Positions 9,502 to 18,827 of a stretch of DNA of 64,000 nt are shown here, in pieces. Source of the DNA: JAFMPW01 sp041743085 (lineage in GTDB: Bacteria > Bacteroidota > Bacteroidia > Flavobacteriales > Flavobacteriaceae). The position numbers were made by a program, and so were the translations under genes. Location: assembly GCA_041743085.1 (NCBI GenBank), contig JBGTNL010000049.1:37493-101492 (forward strand). Reading direction: 5' to 3'. The notes beneath the pieces were generated by a model. The model was not told where the DNA came from. It did no database searches and saw only the letters and a program-made list of their open reading frames with translations. Position 1 is the first letter of the stretch, and each line of letters opens with the position of its first letter.

Positions 9502-10548
9502 ATGAAGAAACTAAATATTCTCCTGCTATTTCTAGTAGTTTTTATTAACTGTAAAGAAGAGAAAAAAGCAGGCGGTACTGAAGTCGTCCAAAAGTCTTCC
9601 TTGTCTTATCCCGTATTGCAGGAGGGAAGTATTGAAGCCGATAGTGAACAACTATGGTCGATCATTTCTAAAGATGCAAAAATAGAAATACTTGCAGACG
9701 GACATGACTGGACGGAAGGGCCTTTATGGGTGGAAGATCAAAGCATGTTACTCTACACAGACATTCCCCGCAACGCGGTATACTCCTGGCTAGAGGCAGA
9801 AAAGCCCAAAGTGTATTTAAAACCATCGGGGTTCTTAGGTCAAGATTTTACGGGAAAAGAGCCCGGGGCCAATGGGCTGCTATTAAATCCGGATGGCGAT
9901 CTTGTCCTCTGCCAGCACGGGGAAAGAAGGGTTGCACAAATGAAAAGCCCGTTGGATGATGCTAATCCGGAGTTCATTTCTTTGGCAGATCATTTTGAGG
10001 GCAGGCGTTTTAACAGTCCCAATGACGCCGTCTACAAAAGTAATGGAGATCTTTATTTTACCGATCCACCCTACGGTTTGCCAAAACAAATGGATGATCC
10101 GGAAAAAGAGCTGGACTTTCAGGGGGTATATCGGTTGAATGCAGAGGGAGAAGTCGTTCTGTTAACCAATGAATTTTCAAGACCCAATGGAATTGCCTTT
10201 TCTCCCGGCGAAAATAAACTCTATGTTGCAAATTCTGATCCGGAACAGGCAATTTGGAAGGTCTTTGATGTTAATAAAGACGGAAGTATCGAGAACGGCA
10301 AGATCTTTTATGATGCGACAAAACTTGTCGCGGAAGAAAAGGGTTTACCGGACGGATTAAAAGTAGACAACTCGGGAAACCTATTTGCAACAGGCCCTGG
10401 CGGCGTATTTATTTTTTCACCTTCAGGTCAGGTTATGGGAAAGATCAGGACCGGACAAGCCACTTCAAACTGTGCTTTTAATTCTGACAAATCCGAACTA
10501 TTTATCACTGCCGATAGCTATGTACTCAGGGTTAAACTGAAGGAATAG
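9502..10548 (+). CDS. SMP-30/gluconolactonase/LRE family lipoprotein
   Basis: 348 residues with a lipoprotein signal (LLFLVVFINC, then KEEKK). The six-bladed propeller family hallmark metal ligands are visible: Glu in WTEGPLWV, Asn-Asp in FNSPNDAVYKSNG, and Asp in LPDGLKVDNSGN. The family includes gluconolactonases and other lactone hydrolases that use a divalent metal. A role in periplasmic sugar-lactone hydrolysis is inferred, which would fit the dehydrogenase-like protein upstream. It converges with the flavin oxidoreductase gene, with a gap of 11 bases. Confidence 0.9.
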   Translation: MKKLNILLLFLVVFINCKEEKKAGGTEVVQKSSLSYPVLQEGSIEADSEQLWSIISKDAKIEILADGHDWTEGPLWVEDQSMLLYTDIPRNAVYSWLEAEKPKVYLKPSGFLGQDFTGKEPGANGLLLNPDGDLVLCQHGERRVAQMKSPLDDANPEFISLADHFEGRRFNSPNDAVYKSNGDLYFTDPPYGLPKQMDDPEKELDFQGVYRLNAEGEVVLLTNEFSRPNGIAFSPGENKLYVANSDPEQAIWKVFDVNKDGSIENGKIFYDATKLVAEEKGLPDGLKVDNSGNLFATGPGGVFIFSPSGQVMGKIRTGQATSNCAFNSDKSELFITADSYVLRVKLKE

Positions 10549-10559
10549 GCGGTTGTCTT

Positions 10560-11510
10560 TCAGGCCTCCGGCATTCTTTCAACAAATTCCCTGGCTTCTT
10601 CAAATTCCCGCATCATATCTGAAACAATTTGTGCTGCAGGCTTAATATCATGGATCAGGGCAGAAACCTGGCCTATTTCCAGTTCACCTTCCTCCAGATC
10701 CCCCTCAAACATTCCTCTTTTTGCCCGCGACCTCCCCAACAGATTTTTTAACTCATCTATTGTAGCACCTTGAGTATAAGCGTCCTGTATATCATCATAG
10801 AATTTGTTTTTTAAAAGTCGTACCGGGGCCAACTCCTTGAGGGTAAGCTTCGTATCCCCCTCGCCGGCCTCAACCACTTTCTCCTTGAAAAGAACATGGG
10901 AAGACGCCTCATTGCTGGCAACAAACCTACTTCCCACCTGAACCCCGTCTGCTCCAAGTACCATGGCAGCCAACATGGCGCGGCCCGTAGAGATACCGCC
11001 CGCAGCTATCAGGGGAATTCCCAATTTTTCCTTTACGGCAGGAATCAAAGTGAGGGTGGTAGTCTCATCCCTGCCATTGTGCCCCCCGGCTTCAAAACCT
11101 TCGGCCACTACAGCATCGGCCCCGGCTTCCTGCGCTTTTAATGCAAACTTTACGCTGCTTACCACGTGAACAACGGTAATCCCTCTTTCTTTTAGATAGG
11201 CTGTCCATGTCTTCGGATTACCTGCGGATGTAAAAACTATTTTTATTTCTAACTCCGTAACAATATCCATGAGTTTATCAATATCCGGATATAGCAAGGG
11301 TATATTCACGCCAAAGGGTTTCTCTGTAGCCTGCTGACATTTCTGAATATGCTCCCGAAGCACTTCCGGATACATACTCCCCGAGCCAATTAGCCCCAAG
11401 CCACCTGCGTTGGCTACCGCAGAGGCCAGTCGCCAACCACTGGCCCAGACCATCCCGGCCTGGACGATCGGGTATTTGATATGAAATAATTCAGTTATTC
11501 TGTTTTGCAC
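10560..11510 (-). CDS. NAD(P)H-dependent flavin oxidoreductase / nitronate monooxygenase family
   Basis: 316 residues forming a TIM barrel. The N-terminal motif IKYPIVQAGMVWASG, the catalytic-type H144 in EGFEAGGHNGRD, and the FMN phosphate-binding stretch IAAGGISTGRAM with GADGVQVGSRF are all typical of the 2-nitropropane dioxygenase/YrpB family. The reaction is either oxidation of toxic nitronates or an enoyl reductase-like step (FabK relatives); sequence alone does not decide. It is cytoplasmic and transcribed on its own. Confidence 0.9.
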   Translation of the reverse strand: MQNRITELFHIKYPIVQAGMVWASGWRLASAVANAGGLGLIGSGSMYPEVLREHIQKCQQATEKPFGVNIPLLYPDIDKLMDIVTELEIKIVFTSAGNPKTWTAYLKERGITVVHVVSSVKFALKAQEAGADAVVAEGFEAGGHNGRDETTTLTLIPAVKEKLGIPLIAAGGISTGRAMLAAMVLGADGVQVGSRFVASNEASSHVLFKEKVVEAGEGDTKLTLKELAPVRLLKNKFYDDIQDAYTQGATIDELKNLLGRSRAKRGMFEGDLEEGELEIGQVSALIHDIKPAAQIVSDMMREFEEAREFVERMPEA

Positions 11511-11907
11511 CTAATCCTGTTTTAAAAATCCAGTCTTGGCCCCTCCCCGGCAGCAGACATTGAAGAAAAAGAAGAAAAACAACCTCCCTTTTCTTTTCCT
11601 CAGCAGTTGAGGAGGGGAAACTCAAACTTGGCTAAAATAAAGAATTTCTTAAAAGTTTACCCGCCTCTGGCGGGCAACTATCCCTGCCTGCCCAGAGCAA
11701 GCTACAGCCCTAAAACCTTACTTTGGTTGCCAACTTGTTCTTTTTCCCAGCTACTTCGTTGCCAAAAATACTTCCCGATAGCTATTGGGTCTAAACTCCG
11801 CTTTTGGTGCCTTGTGTTTGAAAAAAATTCCTGCGTTACCATTCCAAACAGAGTTATTAGAGGTGCCCTAAAGAACTTTCTCCTTTCCGTTTATTAAGGA
11901 AGCTTCT
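11511..11907 (+). other. intergenic stretch, no gene supported
   Basis: About 400 bases between two minus-strand genes. A 96-codon frame exists but its composition is not protein-like and it spans palindromes. Two small hairpins are present: CCCGCC-tct-GGCGGG at 11660-11674 and CCCGATAGCTATTGGG at 11774-11789. The second belongs to a short palindrome type that recurs at 24196-24213. Confidence 0.5.
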
Positions 11908-13098
11908 TTAAGATATCATCCCCGAGCCCAACAATTCGTCCCCAACATACCAGGCTACAAATTGCCCTTCGGTTATAGCCGCCTGTACTTCGCTAAAATC
12001 TACGTAAAGACCGCCATTGATCCTAAATAGCGTAGCTTGCTGAAGCGGTTGCCGGTACCTGATACGCGCCATAACTTCCATGGTACCATCTACGGCCAAA
12101 GCGAGATCCGGGCGTACCCAATGCAATTCTTCATCCGTAACAAATAGGGTTTTTCTATACAAGCCGGGATGTTGCTTTCCCTGTCCGGTAAAAATTATAT
12201 TTTCGGACACATCGGTTTCAATAACAAACAAAGGTTCCCTGGTACCTCCCACATCTAAACCTTTACGCTGACCGACGGTGAAATAATGTGCCCCGCGGTG
12301 TTCCCCCACCACTTTACCATCGGTAAGGTCATAATGGGGTTTTTCGGAAGAAAAGGCCAACTCAGCTTCCTTTGAATCAAAACTGGGTTTAGGCCTGCTG
12401 TATATTTCCATATCTGAAGGAACCTCAACGATTAGGCCCTTCTTTGGTTTCAATTGTTGCTGTAAAAAATCGGGTAGGCGAACCTTTCCTATAAAGCAAA
12501 GGCCCTGGGAATCCTTTTTATCGGCCGTGATCAATTCGTTTTCTGATGCAATGTTTCGAACTTCCGGTTTTGTTAATCCGCCAATTGGAAAAAGTGTCCT
12601 TGACAGCTGTTCCTGAGAAAGCTGGCATAGAAAATAGGATTGGTCCTTATTCCCGTCTTTTCCCGCAAGCAACCGGTAGGTTTCCGAACCGTCGGTTCGG
12701 GTTAAAATTCCCTTTCTGCAGTAATGACCCGTAGCGACATAATCCGCACCGAGTTGAAGGGCAATTTTTAGGAAAACATCGAACTTAATCTCTCTGTTAC
12801 AGAGTACATCGGGGTTAGGGGTTCTTCCTCTTTCATATTCGTTGAACATATAGTCCACTATGCGCTCCTTATACTCCACGCTTAAATCGACCGTCTGAAA
12901 GGGAATACCCAACTTCTCCGCAACAATCAAGGCGTCATTGCTATCTTCCAACCAGGGACATTCCTTGGATATGGTCACCGAATCATCGTGCCAGTTCTTC
13001 ATAAAAAGACCTATCACCTCATACCCCTGTTCCTTTAAAAGATAGGCGGCAACACTGGAATCCACTCCCCCGGAGAGACCAACAACGACCTTTTTCAT
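11908..13098 (-). CDS. mnmA: tRNA-specific 2-thiouridylase MnmA
   Basis: 396 residues. MnmA thiolates U34 of tRNA-Lys, -Glu and -Gln with sulfur relayed from a persulfide. The PP-loop GLSGGVDSS is at residues 8-16; the catalytic pair is C100 in TPNPDVLCN and C201 in SQGLCFIG. The C-terminal beta-barrel domain holds HYFTVGQRKGL. The length is slightly above the E. coli protein, as is usual in Bacteroidota. ATG 13098 is preceded by an exact TAnnTTTG box at 13115-13122. Notably, its substrate tRNA-Lys(TTT) is encoded at 63135. Confidence 0.97.
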   Translation of the reverse strand: MKKVVVGLSGGVDSSVAAYLLKEQGYEVIGLFMKNWHDDSVTISKECPWLEDSNDALIVAEKLGIPFQTVDLSVEYKERIVDYMFNEYERGRTPNPDVLCNREIKFDVFLKIALQLGADYVATGHYCRKGILTRTDGSETYRLLAGKDGNKDQSYFLCQLSQEQLSRTLFPIGGLTKPEVRNIASENELITADKKDSQGLCFIGKVRLPDFLQQQLKPKKGLIVEVPSDMEIYSRPKPSFDSKEAELAFSSEKPHYDLTDGKVVGEHRGAHYFTVGQRKGLDVGGTREPLFVIETDVSENIIFTGQGKQHPGLYRKTLFVTDEELHWVRPDLALAVDGTMEVMARIRYRQPLQQATLFRINGGLYVDFSEVQAAITEGQFVAWYVGDELLGSGMIS

Positions 13099-13114
13099 CA
13101 GCTAAATTGAATTG

Positions 13115-13122
13115 CAAAAATA
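13115..13122 (-). promoter_or_regulatory. -7 box for mnmA (TATTTTTG)
   Basis: Read on the minus strand this is TATTTTTG, an exact match to the Bacteroidota TAnnTTTG -7 element, ending 17 bases before the mnmA ATG. No well-placed -33 TTG was seen. Confidence 0.5.
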
Positions 13123-13294
13123 CAAAATTCGCTAGGAGAATTAGTCGATGGGTAAACTGCAAAAAATTCATACATCAAAATAGAAACGGTTAGCATACAA
13201 AAAATGACACTTTACAACTATTCTTTTTTTTTACTTCAGTTTGGTCGCATATTCGTAATCCCAAATCTTTCCAAACATAACCAACTTATTGCTC

Positions 13295-13326
13295 AAAGCC
13301 CCGACATAGCGTCAGGGCTTTTTTAT
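13295..13326 (+). terminator. rho-independent terminator (plus strand)
   Basis: AAAGCCC and AGGGCTT flank a CGACATAGCGTC loop region and are followed by a run of six T. The T-run is on the plus strand, yet no plus-strand gene lies upstream within the gap 13099-13394, so it may end a small RNA. Confidence 0.65.
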
Positions 13327-13394
13327 TTGTTTAAATCTTTCAGGTTACATCTGTTTTAATAGACCGGAGCGCATGATTGGACTGGCTAATCCTA

Positions 13395-15251
13395 TTATCT
13401 CTTCCCTCCATTTTTATTCGCCTCGGCCTGTTCCATCATTTCGCGCATCTTTCTCTGGAACTTATTTTCCTTCTTGGGCTTCTTTTTATTCTCCTGAATC
13501 TGGGCATGGATCTTTTCTTCGTCGAGAATAAATTTCTTTATGGCCAGCATAATAAAGATGGTGATAAGGTTCGATACAAAATAGTACAAACTCAAACCAC
13601 TGGCATAGTTGTTAAAAAAGAACAACATAAGCAACGGTGAAAGGTACATGATGAATTTCATATTAGGCATGCCCGGTTGTGTCTGCATATTCTGCCCTGT
13701 GGTCATCATCATATAAAAGAATATGGCCACAGAGGCCAAAATGGGAAATAAACTAACGTGGTCGCCGTAAAACGGAATATTAAATGGCAAATGTGCAATC
13801 GTATCGTAAGAAGAAAGGTCTTCTGCCCATAAGAACGATTTTTGCCTTAAGGCAAAAGAGGTGGGAAAAAACATAAAGAGCGCATAGAAAATAGGTAACT
13901 GTAGAACTGCCGGGATACACCCGCTCATAGGGCTAACCCCAGCCTTATTGTACAGTTTCATGGTTTCCTGTTGTTTCTTCATCGCATTGTCCTTGTACTT
14001 CTCGCCCAATTCGGTGATCTCCGGTTTCAGAACTTTCATTTTGGCTTGTGACAAATAGGACTTGTAGGTTACAGGAGACATGGCGAGGCGCACCAGTATG
14101 GTCATCACAACAATCGCCAGACCGAAAGGAAGGAAAGAGCTTAGAAATCCGTAGAAGGGTGTAAAAACGTACCTGTTGATCCAGCCAAAAATACCCCAGC
14201 CATAGGGAATGGAGTCTGCCAATCCCAATTCCTTGTACTTGGATAAAACCTCAATGTCCGTGGGACCATAATACCAATACATATCATGGGCTATCTCCCC
14301 TCCATTTAGAACGACAGGGATATTACTGGCAAATTCCTTGGTGAATTTTTCATCCTTATCTTCGTCCTCCACCAGGTTTTTTGAGCTTAAGACGGCCGTA
14401 CTAAACGATGATTTGGTGCCGAGGATAGAACTGAAAAAATGTTGGCGGTATGAGAGCCACTTTACCTTCTCTTCAGTTTCCTCATCATCACTGCCCTCGG
14501 ACAGCTTACTTATTTTATCGTCTTCATAGTTATAGGTGAGTCTGGTATAGCGATTTTCATATTGGATGCTTTTGTTATGGCGTATCCCTTTTAATTGCCA
14601 CTTCAATTGGAGGGGCTGGCCGCTATTGATTACTTCGTTTAAACCTTGGGAACGCATTGTAAAATCGACCAGGTATTCATCCGGCCTCATCTCATACCGA
14701 TACTCTAAAAATTGGTTGGCTGAAACTTTAGCCTTCATGGAGAGGACCTGATTATCTCCATTCTCAGAGAGGGTAGGTTCAAAGAAGAGGTCAGTTGAGT
14801 TCAAAACCCTGTTGTCCGAGGTGGAAAAACTTAAACCAAAAGAAGCGTTGCCGTCCTTTACCAAATACACCGGTACGGAATCATAAGTCACAAAATGCTT
14901 CATTTTGGCCTCCACCACCTGCCCTCCCTTATTACTGATCTTTAAAGAGAGCACATCGTTTTCTAAAACCGTTGTACCCTCCGAGGCTGCAGTGAACCCG
15001 AACCCGCCAATACTACTTTTATATTCCGCCACGGCGGTGGAATCCTTCAGGTCTGTTGCGCCTTCGTTTGAAACCGATTTGGTTGCGGTGGGTTCTGCTT
15101 CCTTTTTTTCCGCTTCCACCTGTTCCTGCTGCGCCTTTTGAGCTTCCACTTCCTCCGGTGTAGGCTGGTTGGTATAAAACCAAAAAATAAGAATTCCGAA
15201 AATCAGCAAAAAGCCAATGATCGAATTAATATCAAGTTTTTTTTCTTCCAT
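13395..15251 (-). CDS. yidC: membrane protein insertase YidC
   Basis: 618 residues. An N-terminal transmembrane helix (IIGFLLIFGILIFWFY) is followed by an acidic/Lys-rich linker, the large periplasmic P1 beta-domain (about 80-340), and the conserved insertase core from about 355 with five helices. Core motifs are FGLAIVVMTILVRLAMSP and GCIPAVLQLPIFYALFMFF. The C-terminus is Lys-rich (KKPKKENKFQRKMREMM), suited to ribosome contact. YidC inserts inner-membrane proteins alone or with SecYEG. It lies downstream of pyrG; a separate promoter is visible just inside the pyrG 3' end. Confidence 0.97.
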   Translation of the reverse strand: MEEKKLDINSIIGFLLIFGILIFWFYTNQPTPEEVEAQKAQQEQVEAEKKEAEPTATKSVSNEGATDLKDSTAVAEYKSSIGGFGFTAASEGTTVLENDVLSLKISNKGGQVVEAKMKHFVTYDSVPVYLVKDGNASFGLSFSTSDNRVLNSTDLFFEPTLSENGDNQVLSMKAKVSANQFLEYRYEMRPDEYLVDFTMRSQGLNEVINSGQPLQLKWQLKGIRHNKSIQYENRYTRLTYNYEDDKISKLSEGSDDEETEEKVKWLSYRQHFFSSILGTKSSFSTAVLSSKNLVEDEDKDEKFTKEFASNIPVVLNGGEIAHDMYWYYGPTDIEVLSKYKELGLADSIPYGWGIFGWINRYVFTPFYGFLSSFLPFGLAIVVMTILVRLAMSPVTYKSYLSQAKMKVLKPEITELGEKYKDNAMKKQQETMKLYNKAGVSPMSGCIPAVLQLPIFYALFMFFPTSFALRQKSFLWAEDLSSYDTIAHLPFNIPFYGDHVSLFPILASVAIFFYMMMTTGQNMQTQPGMPNMKFIMYLSPLLMLFFFNNYASGLSLYYFVSNLITIFIMLAIKKFILDEEKIHAQIQENKKKPKKENKFQRKMREMMEQAEANKNGGKR

Positions 15252-15397
15252 TTAATTAATTTGTCTGAACCTAAAAAGGACATTCAGGTCCTCAGGACCC
15301 ACCGGGTTTCATTCTAAATCAGCAATCTTTACCTCCAGGGATTTTGGAAACCGTGCAGGAGATGTTTCATGGTTTTTGCGCTTTCAGAAACAATTTG

Positions 15398-15430
15398 CAA
15401 ATATATGTCCAAATGTGCGGATTATGCCAA
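15398..15430 (-). promoter_or_regulatory. probable yidC promoter
   Basis: On the minus strand a TTG at 15430-15428 is followed, after 22 bases, by TATATTTG (15405-15398), matching the Bacteroidota TTG / TAnnTTTG pattern. It overlaps the pyrG terminal codons and would give a leader of about 140 bases before the yidC ATG. Confidence 0.5.
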
Positions 15431-17059
15431 ACTGGCATTAGTTTGTTCTCTCTTATGCTGAAGTACTGCTTTCACAAATCCTACAAAGAGCGGATGCGGG
15501 TTGGCAACGGTGCTTTTGTACTCCGGATGGTATTGCACTCCTATGAACCACGGATGGGATGGAAGTTCTATGATCTCTACCAAACCTGTTTCAGAATTAA
15601 TGCCCGAGGCAACCATTCCGGCATCCTCAAGGGCCTCCTTGTAATCGTTGTTGAATTCGTAGCGATGGCGGTGCCTTTCGGAAATATCCTTCGCTCCGCC
15701 GTACATTCTTTTAGCCAATGTATCCTCAAAAAGTTCGCACTCCCAGGCGCCCAGCCGCATGGTCCCACCTTTGTTCGTAATGCTTTTTTGTTCTTCCATG
15801 AGCGCGATGACCGGGTACTGGGTTTCTTCGTCCATTTCTGTTGAATTGGCGCCTTCAAGACCCAGAACATTCCTGGCATATTCTATTACCGCCATTTGCA
15901 TGCCAAGGCATACCCCCAGAAAGGGAATTCCATTTTCACGGGCATATTGCACCGTCTTTATTTTGCCTTCTATACCTCTTTCACCGAAACCAGGTGCCAC
16001 GAGAATGCCATGTAACCCTTTCATTTTTTGCTCCAGGTTTTTTCCAGTGATGTAGGCAGAATGTAGCGGCCGTACATTCACTTTTACCTCATTTATGGCC
16101 CCTGCATGAATAAAAGATTCCAATATTGATTTATAGGAATCCTGAAGTTCCACGTATTTTCCAATGAGCCCTATGGCGACTTCACTCTTTGGGTTCTTGT
16201 GCCTGTTCAGAAATTGGTTCCATTGTGTAAGATCCGGGGGGACATTATCTGGCAGAGCTAATTTCTTTAGTGCTACCGTGTCTAACCCTTCTTCCTGTAC
16301 CATGATCGGGACATCATAAATAGTAGAGGCATCTATGGACTGGATGACCGCCTCTTTTTTTACGTTGCAAAAGAGTGCGAGTTTTTGTTTTATTTCATCG
16401 GAAAGGTCGTGCTCTGTTCTGCAGACAAGTATGTCGGCCTTGATGCCGCTTTCCATCAATGTTTTTACCGAATGCTGGGTAGGTTTGGTTTTTAATTCCC
16501 CCGCTGCAGAAAGGAAGGGCACCAAAGTAAGGTGTACAACGATACCATTATTATCTCCCAGTTCCCATAATAGCTGCCTAACCGCTTCAATATATGGCAG
16601 GGATTCTATGTCCCCCACAGTACCCCCTATCTCCGTGATAACAATATCATAGTCACCGCTATTCCCTAAAATTTGAATGCGTTCCTTGATCTCGTTTGTA
16701 ATATGGGGAACCACCTGTACCGTTTTCCCCAGGAATTCGCCCCTTCGTTCTTTTTCTATGACGCTTTGATAGATTCTGCCGGTAGTAACGTTGTTGGCCT
16801 GGGAAGTCCTGACGTTAAGAAATCGTTCGTAATGGCCCAGATCAAGATCGGTTTCGGCCCCATCATCAGTTACGTAACACTCCCCGTGTTCATAAGGATT
16901 TAAGGTTCCTGGATCCACATTAATATAAGGGTCTAATTTCTGAATAGTGGTTTTGTAGCCCCGGGCCTGAAGTAATTTAGCCAGTGAGGCGGCAATAATT
17001 CCTTTTCCTAAAGACGAAGTTACACCTCCCGTAACGAAAATGTATTTGGTAGCTGACAT
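15422..17059 (-). CDS. pyrG: CTP synthase
   Basis: 545 residues, the normal length. PyrG aminates UTP to CTP with ATP and glutamine. The N-terminal synthetase domain starts with KYIFVTGGVTSSLGKG (ATP binding) and has the Mg2+/UTP site around EIGGTVGDIES. The C-terminal class I glutaminase domain has the nucleophile C384 in GVCLGMQ and the His-Glu pair in QYHPEYKS. It is cytoplasmic, and its start is fixed by MSATKYIFVTGG. An exact -7 box lies 25 bases upstream; yidC follows on the same strand. Confidence 0.98.
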   Translation of the reverse strand: MSATKYIFVTGGVTSSLGKGIIAASLAKLLQARGYKTTIQKLDPYINVDPGTLNPYEHGECYVTDDGAETDLDLGHYERFLNVRTSQANNVTTGRIYQSVIEKERRGEFLGKTVQVVPHITNEIKERIQILGNSGDYDIVITEIGGTVGDIESLPYIEAVRQLLWELGDNNGIVVHLTLVPFLSAAGELKTKPTQHSVKTLMESGIKADILVCRTEHDLSDEIKQKLALFCNVKKEAVIQSIDASTIYDVPIMVQEEGLDTVALKKLALPDNVPPDLTQWNQFLNRHKNPKSEVAIGLIGKYVELQDSYKSILESFIHAGAINEVKVNVRPLHSAYITGKNLEQKMKGLHGILVAPGFGERGIEGKIKTVQYARENGIPFLGVCLGMQMAVIEYARNVLGLEGANSTEMDEETQYPVIALMEEQKSITNKGGTMRLGAWECELFEDTLAKRMYGGAKDISERHRHRYEFNNDYKEALEDAGMVASGINSETGLVEIIELPSHPWFIGVQYHPEYKSTVANPHPLFVGFVKAVLQHKREQTNASLA

Positions 17060-17084
17060 GTGCGGGATTCTTTGTTACGGGAGT

Positions 17085-17092
17085 CAAAGATA
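17085..17092 (-). promoter_or_regulatory. -7 box for pyrG (TATCTTTG)
   Basis: Minus-strand TATCTTTG, an exact TAnnTTTG match, lies 26 bases before the pyrG ATG. A -33 TTG at the usual spacing is not apparent. Confidence 0.5.
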
Positions 17093-17109
17093 CGAATTGC
17101 CACAACAAT

Positions 17110-17355
17110 TCATCCCGATTTGCGAGGAAAATCTTTTTGCACCTTTCGTATAAGAGGTTCCAGGCCATTGATCTTTATCTCCAGCATCATCTGTAAATGT
17201 GCTCCCAACTTGCCTTCCGGAAACCCCTTTTGCCGGAACCAGATCAAATACGGCTCGGGCAGATCAACAAGATAGTTCCCCTTAAATTTTCCGTAGGGCA
17301 TTTTGTAATGGGCAAGTTCAATCAGTTTATTTTTATCGGGAAATAATTCTTTCAA
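17110..17355 (-). CDS. DUF3820 family protein
   Basis: 81 residues, cytoplasmic. The pattern MPYGKFKGNYLVDLPEPYLIWF identifies DUF3820, a small family annotated as putative quorum-sensing-regulated virulence factor and related to part of exonuclease-associated domains. No catalytic residues are evident and no function is established. It sits upstream of pyrG on the same strand, 50 bases away. Confidence 0.85.
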   Translation of the reverse strand: MKELFPDKNKLIELAHYKMPYGKFKGNYLVDLPEPYLIWFRQKGFPEGKLGAHLQMMLEIKINGLEPLIRKVQKDFPRKSG

Positions 17356-17423
17356 GGCATCTTAATTTTATCGGCAATTACGGATCAGGAACGCAGAATA
17401 GGGACTAATAAACTATTTTAAAT

Positions 17424-17634
17424 CACTAATGTCCGGTTAAAGACGTAAGACCGCTGCGCTACAAGACATAAGATGTAAGACTTGATTGTAAGCAACTGAA
17501 AATCATATAGTTGATTTCAGGTGCCAAAGGTACGTTCATACTTGTTGGCAATGTATCAAAAGCAAGCCCTTGGATAACAAATATAATGGGACCGCCCAAT
17601 ATATTTGCAGTTTTGGCATTACCGGACAACAATA
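17424..17634 (+). repeat. repeat family 2, copy A (TGTCCGGT-ended element)
   Basis: About 210 bp beginning CACTAATGTCCGGTTAA and ending TACCGGACAACAATA. The TGTCCGGT(T)AA ends are inverted. The interior contains gaccgctgcgctacaagac, an AAATCA/TGATTT hairpin and a stretch reading ataacaaatataatggg. It matches copies at 49027-49243 (inverted) and 54864-55073. It has no open frame of significance and looks like a non-autonomous mobile element. Confidence 0.8.
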
Positions 17635-17865
17635 ATTTTAAATTAGCAAATCCGACCGTAAACTTCCCGATCAGATCACCTTCATTTTATATTTGGCATT
17701 TCATGACCGTCAAGATAAGGTTTCACTAAAATAAATTATCTTTAGGATATGGTAAAGCAAAAAGAAAAAGAAACCGGCTTGAGGAAAATAATTCCGACAT
17801 CGAAGTAAAATGCTTATTTTAAGCATCGAAGTTTATGCCAGAAACATAATCAAATAAATAAAAAC

Positions 17866-18735
17866 ATGAAACGCAGATCCTTTATCGGCACCTCGGCAGC
17901 GGCCTCCATAGGTTTAATAGCCCCCAAGAGCAGCAATGCAATGGACGCAAAATACCATTCGGAGAACGAGCTGAAAAACCGCATAAATCACAGTGCTTGT
18001 TATTGGTGCTACAATACTATTCCCCTTGATACCTTTCTACAAAATCTTAAGAGTTTGGGAGTCAAATCTATTGATCTTGTTGGGCCTGAAGATTTTCCCC
18101 TGCTTAAAAAACACGGTATCCACGCCTCTATGTGCTGGGGCGCCGGAAAAGGGATTGTAGAGGGATGGAACGATCCACAACTGCATGCAGAACTGATTGC
18201 GGATTACAAGGAAAAGATCCCCATCATTGCGGAAGCCGGCTACACCAATCTCATCTGCTTCAGCGGAAACAGAAACGGGATGGATGATGATACGGGGCTG
18301 AAAAATTGTGTGCAGGGACTGGAACAGATCCTGCCACTGGCAGAACAGCACGGGGTGGTGATCCAGATGGAATTATTGAATTCCAAAGTAGATCATAAGG
18401 ACTATATGTGCGACCATACCGACTGGGGCGTAGAGCTCTGCAAGCAACTCGGTTCCAATCATTTCAAACTTCTCTATGACATTTATCACATGCAGATCAT
18501 GGAAGGTGACGTAATACGGACTATTCGGGACAATAACCAATATTTCGGGCACTACCATACAGGAGGAAATCCCGGCAGGCACGAAATAGATGAAACCCAG
18601 GAATTGTTTTATCCGGCAGTAATGCGGGCCATATTGGAAACCGGTTTTAAGGGACATGTTGCCCAGGAGTTTATCCCAACCTGGGAGGATAAGATAGCCG
18701 CTTTGAAACAGGGGGTATTTATTTGTGACGTTTAA
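17866..18735 (+). CDS. exported hydroxypyruvate isomerase-like TIM-barrel (sugar phosphate isomerase/epimerase family)
   Basis: 289 residues. The N-terminus MKRRSFIGTSAAASIGLI is a Tat-type signal. The barrel has the AP-endonuclease-2/xylose-isomerase-like metal ligands: Glu in IQMELLNSK, Asp-x-x-His in LLYDIYHMQ, His in FGHYHTGGNPGRHE, and Glu in HVAQEFIPT. This matches the hydroxypyruvate isomerase (Hyi-like) subgroup, which interconverts hydroxypyruvate and tartronate semialdehyde. A glycerate kinase lies at 44031, but no shared operon exists. The Tat export is common for this family in Bacteroidota, and its periplasmic substrate is unknown. It stands alone. Confidence 0.88.
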   Translation: MKRRSFIGTSAAASIGLIAPKSSNAMDAKYHSENELKNRINHSACYWCYNTIPLDTFLQNLKSLGVKSIDLVGPEDFPLLKKHGIHASMCWGAGKGIVEGWNDPQLHAELIADYKEKIPIIAEAGYTNLICFSGNRNGMDDDTGLKNCVQGLEQILPLAEQHGVVIQMELLNSKVDHKDYMCDHTDWGVELCKQLGSNHFKLLYDIYHMQIMEGDVIRTIRDNNQYFGHYHTGGNPGRHEIDETQELFYPAVMRAILETGFKGHVAQEFIPTWEDKIAALKQGVFICDV

Positions 18736-18827
18736 ACCCCTTTTATTTCTCACATCTGCCGGGAGATGATAGGAAAACGCTGTGCTAAAACCCCGGGGCA
18801 TACATATTCTTTTCCTGCCCGGGCTTC

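Noticed and set aside
11607..11897. 96-codon frame between the oxidoreductase and mnmA
   Set aside because: It crosses two palindromes, has no promoter or family pattern, and its composition is not typical of neighbouring genes.
15344..15844. 166-codon plus-strand frame
   Set aside because: It is antisense to the pyrG 3' end and lacks any family pattern.
17511..17729. 72-codon plus-strand frame
   Set aside because: It is inside repeat copy A and is not preserved as a frame in copies B and C.
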